This document shows positions 1 to 4,695 of a stretch of 5,924 nucleotides of DNA, in pieces. A program made the position numbers and the translations under genes. This stretch comes from Promethearchaeota archaeon (GTDB taxonomy: Archaea > Asgardarchaeota > Lokiarchaeia > Sigyniarchaeales > SOKP01), in the NCBI GenBank assembly GCA_030615235.1, contig JAUWZR010000164.1:1-5924 (forward strand), read 5' to 3'. Under the pieces are notes generated by a model, which saw only the letters and a program-made list of their open reading frames with translations, was not told the DNA's origin and did not search any database. Every line of letters starts with the position of its first letter. Position 1 is the first letter of the stretch.

Positions 1-842
1 CCACCTATTACTTTCATTGAAGTCCATGAGCCTCTAACAAGATGTGATACTTTCATCATTGCTTCAAGAAGGAATCCTTTTTTCCTTAGCGATCTTTTAC
101 AATCTGAAAACGAACTCTTGCCTACCGTATCAAAAATAATATCATAGGTCTCACCGCTTTTGCTAAAATCCTCTTTAGTGTAATCAATTACCTTATCGGC
201 TCCCAGAGATTTAACCAATTCTAAATTCGTGGTACTGCATACCCCGGTAACTTCTGCCCCAAAATACTTGGCAAGCTGTACCGCAAAAGTACCTACTGAT
301 CCAGAAGCGCCATAGATAAGGACTTTTTGTCCACTTTGGATTTTTCCTTTTCTAAGAAAATGTAATGCTGTATCTCCCCCAATAGGAACGGCGGCGGCTT
401 CCTCATAAGTCATATTGGTAGGTTTTATTGCCACCATGTTAGCTCCAAACATTCCTGTGGATAAAGGCTCTTCAGGTATACATATGTACTCAGCATAAGA
501 ACCAAAATCCAACCCAGTGGTAGTTCCGAAAATTTGGTCGCCTTTCTTAAAAAGTTTTACATCTTTGCCTATTACTTCAATTTCCCCTGCTAACTCCATC
601 CCAAGTATATCTTTTTTTGGTTTTCTGAAACCCATCATTATTCGCGCGAAGAACCGCATTAAGAGAGGAATCTTTTTCATACCACTTCGAAGTGTCACGT
701 CCCCTGCTGTTACTGTAGTCGCATATACTTTTACCAGGATTTCATTCTCCTTGGGAGTTGGTTTTTCTACCTCTTTGAGCTGAAGAACATCCGGATGTCC
801 GTATCTTGTGCATACAATTGCTTTCATAAAATTTGCTTTCAT
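1..842 (-). CDS. Zinc-independent MDR oxidoreductase (quinone oxidoreductase / NAD(P)-dependent alcohol dehydrogenase-like), 3' end cut by window
   Basis: The frame is open from the ATG at 842 to the window edge: 280 codons plus 2 nt, no stop, so about 40-60 residues are probably missing against the usual 320-340. The N-terminal GroES-like domain covers roughly residues 7-130 (LGMELAGEIEVIGKDV at 80-95, KKGDQIFG at 99-106). The Rossmann domain follows, with the NADPH-binding loop GASGSVGTFAVQ at 178-189 and SLGADKVIDY at 212-221. Zinc-ADH signatures are absent: the position of the catalytic Cys reads TVTAGD, and GME replaces GHE. This places it with quinone oxidoreductase/enoyl reductase-like members that reduce carbonyl or enone substrates with NAD(P)H in the cytosol; the substrate is unknown. 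GAGGT lies 6 nt before ATG 842 and supports that start over the second ATG at 827. A T13 terminator upstream suggests its own transcript. Confidence 0.92.
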   Translation of the reverse strand, partial: MKANFMKAIVCTRYGHPDVLQLKEVEKPTPKENEILVKVYATTVTAGDVTLRSGMKKIPLLMRFFARIMMGFRKPKKDILGMELAGEIEVIGKDVKLFKKGDQIFGTTTGLDFGSYAEYICIPEEPLSTGMFGANMVAIKPTNMTYEEAAAVPIGGDTALHFLRKGKIQSGQKVLIYGASGSVGTFAVQLAKYFGAEVTGVCSTTNLELVKSLGADKVIDYTKEDFSKSGETYDIIFDTVGKSSFSDCKRSLRKKGFLLEAMMKVSHLVRGSWTSMKVIG

Positions 843-893
843 TAGTATACCTCTTTATTTGATTTTTTTTAATTTTTATTATTTTTTTTTTAT

Positions 894-906
894 TAGTACT
901 ATTCTA
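894..906 (-). promoter_or_regulatory. Possible operator upstream of the oxidoreductase gene
   Basis: The minus strand reads TAGAATAGTACTA, with the perfect 8-bp palindrome TAGTACTA at 894-901. Its TAGAATAGTA decamer (897-906) recurs exactly in the padR leader at 3152-3161. It lies about 52 nt before the start codon, in an A-rich leader with no convincing TATA box. A role as a binding site is inference from the shared word and the symmetry. Confidence 0.3.
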
Positions 907-931
907 CCATGTGATTTTCCAACAAAATAAG

Positions 932-944
932 AAAAAAAAAAAAA
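932..944 (-). terminator. Oligo-T terminator after the 169/189-aa membrane protein gene
   Basis: Thirteen A on the plus strand read as T13 in the minus-strand transcript, starting about 10 nt after the TAA at 954. There is no stem-loop before it. A bare U-tract is the usual intrinsic stop signal for archaeal RNA polymerase, so this probably separates the membrane protein gene from the oxidoreductase gene. Confidence 0.6.
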
Positions 945-953
945 GATAATTTA

Positions 954-1463
954 TTATTCCGGTTTATTTAACCAGTATCTAAGATATATTAGCCCTGCTA
1001 TTGCTATTGGAATACCTATTATAATTAATAACCATACCATTGTTAATAGGTAAGAGTATACCCAGTAGGTATAAGGAAGGCTGCCAAAAGCGGTATAATA
1101 GTTACCCTCAATAGCGATATAGATACAATACGCAATAAAGAGTACGAGCCCAAAACTACCACCGGCATTTCTGGATTTATGGCTCTTCTTCTCTTCCTTT
1201 TTATACCACTCTTTCTCGTCAGCAGGTAATCTCTGCCACCAGAAGTATCCTCCTAATCCGAAGAATAAACCAGCAGGTAATCCAACAAATAGCAATTCCC
1301 ATAAAATCAGCACAATAACGAAACCTACAATCCAATCTAAACTCCATTGGTCAATGGTAGCAGTACCATAATTTCCAATCGGAGTTGTTTCTATATGCCA
1401 GATCACTACGATTACTGCTATATAGCAAAGAACTACGATTGCAGCTATGCAGACAATAAGCAC
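954..1463 (-). CDS. Polytopic membrane protein of unknown function (W/Y-rich, four hydrophobic segments)
   Basis: The coordinates use GTG 1463, the first standard start codon, giving 169 residues. The frame stays open to a TAA just before codon ATT 1523, and the extra 20 codons encode a plausible amphipathic start (EAQFWKDEIKKHWK) leading into the first helix; see findings. With GTG as residue 1, hydrophobic segments lie near 1-23, 43-74, 102-119 and 134-161. A charged loop near 78-98 (ADEKEWYKKEEKKSHKSRN) is probably cytosolic. Exposed parts are rich in Trp, Tyr and Gly (TTPIGNYGTA, GNYYTAFGSLPYTYWVYSY). No enzymatic motif is visible. From memory, similar proteins recur in Asgard genomes, but I know no function. 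It lies 64-124 nt after the HAAS gene, so it may be the third gene of that unit, and it ends at a T13 tract. GGAAG abuts GTG 1463 with no spacing, so it is not a usable ribosome binding site there. Confidence 0.8.
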   Translation of the reverse strand: MLIVCIAAIVVLCYIAVIVVIWHIETTPIGNYGTATIDQWSLDWIVGFVIVLILWELLFVGLPAGLFFGLGGYFWWQRLPADEKEWYKKEEKKSHKSRNAGGSFGLVLFIAYCIYIAIEGNYYTAFGSLPYTYWVYSYLLTMVWLLIIIGIPIAIAGLIYLRYWLNKPE

Positions 1464-1587
1464 CTTCCAGTGCTTTTTGATTTCATCCTTCCAAAATTGT
1501 GCTTCACTTTTCTCTTGTGTAATTTCTTATCAACTTTTTTGTTTGTTTTTTTTTTAATTTTTTAAAAATGTTTTTATTTTTTTTTTT
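1464..1587 (-). other. Homopolymer-rich spacer/leader between the HAAS gene and the next membrane protein gene
   Basis: On the plus strand this holds T runs at 1546-1555 (10), 1558-1563 (6) and 1577-1589 (13, overlapping the HAAS gene stop codon). In the minus-strand transcript these read as A runs, so they are not terminators for the minus-strand genes. The only T stretch in that direction is T5 (1564-1568). The part from 1464 to 1523 is open in the frame of the downstream protein and is probably coding. No clear TATA box or Shine-Dalgarno was found; TTTTTAAAAAAT near 1557-1568 is a weak TATA candidate. Confidence 0.5.
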
Positions 1588-2580
1588 TTAATTTATATTC
1601 CTATATTTTTCGAGTGTTAAAGCCTTGTATGTGTCTGAAATTACTCCAACAACGTCCAAAAAGATAACAAAAGCAAAAAACCAGCTTATCAGGATTTTTT
1701 CAAATGGAACGAAGGGGACTAATTCAGGTTTTTCCATCAGTACCACTACAAATGGTATGGTTATTATTGATAGAAATATCTTAATACCAATGATGATTTG
1801 ATGTTTTGTAACTTGCTGATTGCCAATGACACCACGAATTAGGTGTAAACCTCCCTTAGAAATAATGAACACTCCAAAAATACGAAGTAAAGTTAAGAAT
1901 TCTGGTTCTATTAGGTAAGTAAAATCCGTTTCTGGTTGAATTATAAAGATTAGTCCAATAGCCATCTGAATGATCCCTCCAACGATCGTGCCCGTAGGCT
2001 GTATGAAGGGTTTCAATGGTTTTCCATTCGGTGAAATCGGCCATCCATTTTTTTCTGCAATGGATAGTTCTTTTTTCTCTCTAACGCGTTCCTCTTGAGT
2101 TTTTAAATCCTCAGGAAGATATCCTTCCATAGACAATCCTACGAATACGAGCGTCACTATTGTGAATATACCGGCAAGCCAAAAGAGAATTCCTACGAAA
2201 TCAAGCTGAAAACTCCCTGTAACAATGTTTATAATCATGAAAACTACATTTACCATGACAACAACAGCAGATAATATCCCTAAGACTCTCGTGTAAAGTG
2301 GCCATAAATCTTCCGTAATATATACTTTAGGCACTCCACGGCGCTTAAATTCCTTTGCTATGCTTTCAGGCGTTCCCATAGAAGAAAGAGCTTGTTGAAT
2401 TGACGATTCCGTAGGATCCCCCTTTTCTGAAAGCTCCTCAGCTTTGTCCCAAATGTGTTCTTCAATCTCGCTCAAGACATCTTTAAGCTCCTCCTTATCC
2501 TCCTTCAACCATTCTGGCAATTTCTCCTTAATCTTCTTAATGTAGTCTTTAACCATTCCATCCATATTATTTTGACTCAT
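1588..2580 (-). CDS. HAAS-domain integral membrane protein, partner of PadR
   Basis: This 330-residue protein starts with a helical HAAS-type domain (about residues 8-82): an amphipathic N-terminus with KLPEWLKEDKEEL, then the acidic helix LSEIEEHIWDKAEEL, then the A-x5-GTPE-x2-A-x-EF pattern near 64-78. Six hydrophobic segments follow near 99-122, 127-150, 197-215, 228-247, 261-282 and 294-314. A charged loop of about 45 residues separates helices 2 and 3. HAAS proteins (DUF1700-like) are typically encoded next to PadR regulators and are thought to link the repressor to a membrane signal. Its ATG lies 1 nt after the padR stop, and AGGAGG inside the padR end gives a strong ribosome binding site 10 nt upstream, so the two are co-transcribed and probably translationally coupled. 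No catalytic residues are recognisable. The family call is confident; the signal sensed and the role of the six-helix part are unknown. Confidence 0.88.
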   Translation of the reverse strand: MSQNNMDGMVKDYIKKIKEKLPEWLKEDKEELKDVLSEIEEHIWDKAEELSEKGDPTESSIQQALSSMGTPESIAKEFKRRGVPKVYITEDLWPLYTRVLGILSAVVVMVNVVFMIINIVTGSFQLDFVGILFWLAGIFTIVTLVFVGLSMEGYLPEDLKTQEERVREKKELSIAEKNGWPISPNGKPLKPFIQPTGTIVGGIIQMAIGLIFIIQPETDFTYLIEPEFLTLLRIFGVFIISKGGLHLIRGVIGNQQVTKHQIIIGIKIFLSIITIPFVVVLMEKPELVPFVPFEKILISWFFAFVIFLDVVGVISDTYKALTLEKYRNIN

Positions 2581-2581
2581 T

Positions 2582-3121
2582 TTATTTCGGCCTCCTTTCT
2601 CTTAATTCTTGTATGTTTAGTCCACACATATCACAAAACTGGTTCCCATTTTCGTTTAAATCGATTTTGTTAGCGCAGTTTGGGCAATATAAATATTGTT
2701 CTTTCAAGTGAACATTAATATCAAGCAATGGAGAAATAGCCTTTGATAACTTGCCATAGAACCCAGATAAATAATTATATATTTTATCTCCACGTTCTGT
2801 TATCGAATATACTTTTCTCATTCGGTTTTCAACGATCTTCCTCTCAGATTTAAGTATACCGTTACCCTCGAGTTTTCTTAACAAAGGATATAAGGTACCT
2901 TCTTCAATAACCAGCATTTCATTAGTCTCCTCTTTAAGATTCTTTAATAATGCGTATCCATGAACCTCTCCATTTTCAGCCCTAGTAATTATTGCTAAGA
3001 TGCATAATGTGCTGATTCCACGATTTATTTCGCTCTCAAACTTTTCTACATAATCTCTGATTTCTTTTGATGCGATTAAAGCTTTTGTGCCAAATTCCTT
3101 AACCTTTTTTATCATATACAT
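2582..3121 (-). CDS. PadR-family transcriptional repressor with C-terminal zinc ribbon
   Basis: This 179-residue protein has an N-terminal extension (1-33), then a PadR winged helix-turn-helix (about 34-112). Family hallmarks are ISTLCILAII at 36-45, HGYALLKNL at 54-62, EEGTLYPLLRKLEGNGIL at 73-90 and the wing strand RKVYSITERG at 102-111. A short helix follows near 113-142, where PadR proteins dimerise. The tail is a zinc ribbon with CPNC (Cys146, Cys149) and CDMC (Cys163, Cys166), 13 residues apart. Most small PadR proteins lack such a ribbon, so a bound metal may be structural or may sense metal or redox state; that is inference. A second ATG at 3115 is an alternative start, and neither has a strong Shine-Dalgarno. 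It heads the unit with the HAAS gene and has its own archaeal promoter with an operator-like dyad, which suggests autorepression. Family assignment is secure; the ligand is unknown. Confidence 0.93.
   Translation of the reverse strand: MYMIKKVKEFGTKALIASKEIRDYVEKFESEINRGISTLCILAIITRAENGEVHGYALLKNLKEETNEMLVIEEGTLYPLLRKLEGNGILKSERKIVENRMRKVYSITERGDKIYNYLSGFYGKLSKAISPLLDINVHLKEQYLYCPNCANKIDLNENGNQFCDMCGLNIQELRERRPK
2591..2596 (-). promoter_or_regulatory. Strong Shine-Dalgarno for the HAAS gene, inside the padR coding end
   Basis: The minus strand reads AGGAGG 10 nt before ATG 2580. The same six bases encode the Arg-Arg pair near the PadR C-terminus. With a stop-to-start gap of one base (TAA-A-ATG), this supports coupled translation and fixes the HAAS start. 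Confidence 0.8.
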
Positions 3122-3153
3122 ATCTCATCTTCAGTTTTTTAAAATTAGTGCTA

Positions 3154-3164
3154 GAATAGTATTC
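3154..3164. promoter_or_regulatory. Inverted repeat in the padR leader (candidate second operator)
   Basis: The plus strand reads GAATA-G-TATTC, two perfect 5-bp arms around one base. It lies about 18-28 nt downstream of the predicted padR transcription start and 33 nt before ATG 3121. The GAATAGTA core recurs upstream of two other genes in the window. Binding by PadR is inferred, not shown. Confidence 0.4.
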
Positions 3165-3183
3165 CTTTCACATTATTGTGTTA

Positions 3184-3201
3184 TGAATACTAAGTCATTC
3201 A
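3184..3201. promoter_or_regulatory. TGAAT-N8-ATTCA dyad, candidate PadR operator
   Basis: Two perfect 5-bp arms (3184-3188 and 3197-3201) are separated by 8 bases. The site starts 3 bp downstream of the TATA box and ends at about the predicted transcription start, where an archaeal repressor would block polymerase recruitment. Known PadR operators commonly have short dyad arms with an 8-base spacer (ATGT-N8-ACAT type), and the spacing here matches that geometry. Assignment to this PadR is inference. Confidence 0.5.
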
Positions 3202-3204
3202 CAG

Positions 3205-3220
3205 TATATAAATCTTTTGG
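3205..3220 (-). promoter_or_regulatory. Archaeal BRE/TATA promoter of padR-HAAS
   Basis: The minus strand reads CCAAAAGATTTATATA: a purine-rich BRE-like stretch (3214-3220) directly before the TATA element TTTATATA (3205-3212). With the usual 25-27 nt spacing, transcription would start near 3182, giving a leader of about 60 nt. This is the best promoter in the window and supports an archaeal host. Confidence 0.65.
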
Positions 3221-3360
3221 TAATTTTTCTTGTTAATAATAATTTTCTCACACTTTAAAGATAGCAAAGTTTTAATTTCAATCAAAAATCCAGAATTATT
3301 TCAAATTTTAGTCTAATTTTATTTCTGGTTAATTAATCAATCGCAATAATGAAAATATTC

Positions 3361-4143
3361 TTATGATTTACTTTGACAAGATGGACAAAAAAAACCATGG
3401 CGTCCTGAAATTTCAAAACGGGTAATATTGCTATTGCAAATCGGGCATTTTTCTTCTTTTTTGCGATGGGGAATTAAAAATTTGTTGGAGTAAGTGCTTA
3501 AATCACCTTTTTTCTTTATTCCGTATTCTAAAACTTCTTTAATATTAACAAATAGTTCTTTTACTTGACTATCACTTAACGAATTAATGTTAGTTTTAGG
3601 GTGAATTTTTGTCCTGAATAAAATTTCGTCGGAATAAATATTACCGATACCTGCGATAAAACTTTGATTAAGTAGCGCGTTTTTAGCGATAGCGCTTCTC
3701 CTCTTTACAGCTTCTTGAAATTCTTCAAGGGTCATTTTGTATGCGTCTGGTCCTAATTTTTTATCTTCAATAAATTCCTCAATTGAATTAGCGACAGATA
3801 CTTTCCCAAACATTCTAATGGAGATATAGGCCAAATTAAAGCCGTTGTTGAATTGGAATATCACTTTACTGAATTTAGGGGGTTCTTCTTTGTTATCGTA
3901 ATATTCCAAGTCTCCACTCATCCCAAAATGCATTACAAGATATCGTGGTTTTAGGTATACGAGAAGATACTTACCATGCCTAATTGATGATTCAAATCGC
4001 TTACCCTTTAAAGATTTTCTTAGGTGAGCCTCTTCTGTATTCAATATTCTGTTATCTACAACCTTAATATCTATAATCAATTGCTTTAAGGATGTTTTAT
4101 CTAAATATCGTTTGAAAGTTTCTACTTCTGGAAGTTCTGGCAT
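3361..4143 (-). CDS. mutM: Fpg/MutM-type DNA glycosylase/AP lyase
   Basis: At 260 residues it is near the family's usual 270. It would excise oxidised purines such as 8-oxoguanine and formamidopyrimidines, then cleave the abasic site by beta,delta-elimination (base excision repair). The N-terminus MPELPEVET carries the Pro2 nucleophile and Glu3. The conserved lysine is Lys58 in RHGKYLL. The void-filling residues are Met75 (HFGMSG), Arg110 and Phe112 (IRMFGKV). The H2TH region has NALLNQSFIAGIGNIYSDE at 155-173, including Asn168. The C-terminal zinc finger has Cys233, Cys236, Cys253 and Cys256, with Arg248 in GRHGFFCPSCQ at the tip. The FLIPHR stretch (222-227) replaces the VYGR-like segment of the best-known bacterial enzymes. 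MPELPE fits Fpg rather than Nei, but the exact lesion preference cannot be read from sequence. It starts 28 nt after the 128-aa membrane protein gene, so the two are probably co-transcribed. No clear Shine-Dalgarno was found. Confidence 0.95.
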   Translation of the reverse strand: MPELPEVETFKRYLDKTSLKQLIIDIKVVDNRILNTEEAHLRKSLKGKRFESSIRHGKYLLVYLKPRYLVMHFGMSGDLEYYDNKEEPPKFSKVIFQFNNGFNLAYISIRMFGKVSVANSIEEFIEDKKLGPDAYKMTLEEFQEAVKRRSAIAKNALLNQSFIAGIGNIYSDEILFRTKIHPKTNINSLSDSQVKELFVNIKEVLEYGIKKKGDLSTYSNKFLIPHRKKEEKCPICNSNITRFEISGRHGFFCPSCQSKS

Positions 4144-4171
4144 GATGCCGTTGGTTTATTTTCAATTCTCC

Positions 4172-4558
4172 CTATGCTGCTATCGCGACTATAAGACAAC
4201 AAATGACCGATATTAGCGATAAGGGAGTCATTATAAGCTTTTCCTGTTTACTTTTTGAAATCGCGTTTGTTAAAGTATTTAAAGCTAAATATACGGCAAT
4301 AACCCAAACAACTACCAAAGTAAAAATTGGATTATTAAAGACGGTTATTATTCTAGCTCGTTCTAGCACTGAAATTGATGCCAAAGCAAATATTCCAATC
4401 GCAACTAGGCTCATTATCCTCATATTAGTAGGGAGTTTTTCATACTTTCCACCATAAGCTAGTTTGCCCAACGGTAATCCTAATGCAAGTAGTAATTGAA
4501 GAACGCTTATTACAGCAAAAACAACAACAGCAATTATAGCTGCAATTAATACGACCAT
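4172..4558 (-). CDS. Four-helix integral membrane protein of unknown function
   Basis: This 128-residue protein has hydrophobic segments near 3-28, 47-64, 76-98 and 108-127 and no signal peptide apart from the first helix. The pattern QLLLALGLPLGKLAYGGKYEKLP (split here as QLLLALGLPLG at 21-31 and LAYGGKYEKLP at 33-43), then NMRIMSL, and the late motif KQEKLIMTPLSLI match a widespread but uncharacterised family of small membrane proteins in bacteria and archaea, as I recall it. No function is known to me and no catalytic residue stands out. The start ATG 4558 has AGGAAA 6 nt upstream, and a TATA-like element lies about 60 nt upstream. It is the first gene of a unit with the DNA glycosylase (28-nt gap), which may be a chance pairing and does not by itself imply a repair role. 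The TAG stop is at 4174-4172. Confidence 0.85.
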   Translation of the reverse strand: MVVLIAAIIAVVVFAVISVLQLLLALGLPLGKLAYGGKYEKLPTNMRIMSLVAIGIFALASISVLERARIITVFNNPIFTLVVVWVIAVYLALNTLTNAISKSKQEKLIMTPLSLISVICCLIVAIAA

Positions 4559-4583
4559 TTTTTATTTCCTAATTTGATGTTTA

Positions 4584-4596
4584 ACTATTGAATAGT
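4584..4596. promoter_or_regulatory. ACTATT-G-AATAGT inverted repeat at the 128-aa gene promoter
   Basis: Two perfect 6-bp arms flank one base. The site falls at the predicted transcription start (about 25 nt from the TATA-like centre near 4620). It contains GAATAGTA, the word also seen upstream of padR and the oxidoreductase gene. A regulator binding here is inferred from symmetry and position only. Confidence 0.4.
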
Positions 4597-4613
4597 AATT
4601 ATTGTGTTTCAAA

Positions 4614-4628
4614 CTTTATATATTTATA
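4614..4628 (-). promoter_or_regulatory. TATA-like promoter for the 128-aa protein/glycosylase unit
   Basis: The minus strand reads TATAAATATATAAAG about 60 nt before ATG 4558. It is nearly symmetrical, so it could also fire on the plus strand. No strong BRE is visible. Its position fits transcription start near 4594. Confidence 0.45.
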
Positions 4629-4666
4629 ATTATTTCTGTGGAGGGTGAATATGACGATTTAATAAT

Positions 4667-4675
4667 AAAAAAAAA
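4667..4675 (-). terminator. Oligo-T terminator after the surface protein gene
   Basis: Nine A on the plus strand read as T9 in the minus-strand transcript about 20 nt after the TGA at 4696. A T4 lies just before it (TTTTCC then T9). No hairpin is seen. This is typical of archaeal U-tract termination and isolates the surface protein gene from the next unit. Confidence 0.55.
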
Positions 4676-4695
4676 GGAAAAGTTATTTTACAATA

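Noticed and set aside
517..783. Plus-strand ORF of 88 codons
   Set aside because: It lies wholly antisense to the oxidoreductase gene, whose motifs are unmistakable; no ribosome binding site or recognisable protein features.
1347..1565. Plus-strand ORF of 72 codons ending in a Phe/Leu-rich stretch
   Set aside because: It overlaps the membrane protein gene on the other strand, and its hydrophobic end is just the translation of the T-rich homopolymers.
1576..1590. T-run as a terminator for the HAAS gene
   Set aside because: The T13 is on the plus strand, so the HAAS transcript reads it as A; it cannot act as a U-tract terminator for that gene.
1856..2044. Minus-strand ORF of 62 codons
   Set aside because: It is a shifted frame inside the HAAS gene, whose own frame is intact across the region.
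2455..2673. Plus-strand ORF of 72 codons
   Set aside because: Antisense to the padR-HAAS junction; its hydrophobic look arises from reverse-reading charged helices.
4203..4457. Plus-strand ORF of 84 codons
   Set aside because: Antisense to the four-helix membrane protein, with no supporting signals.
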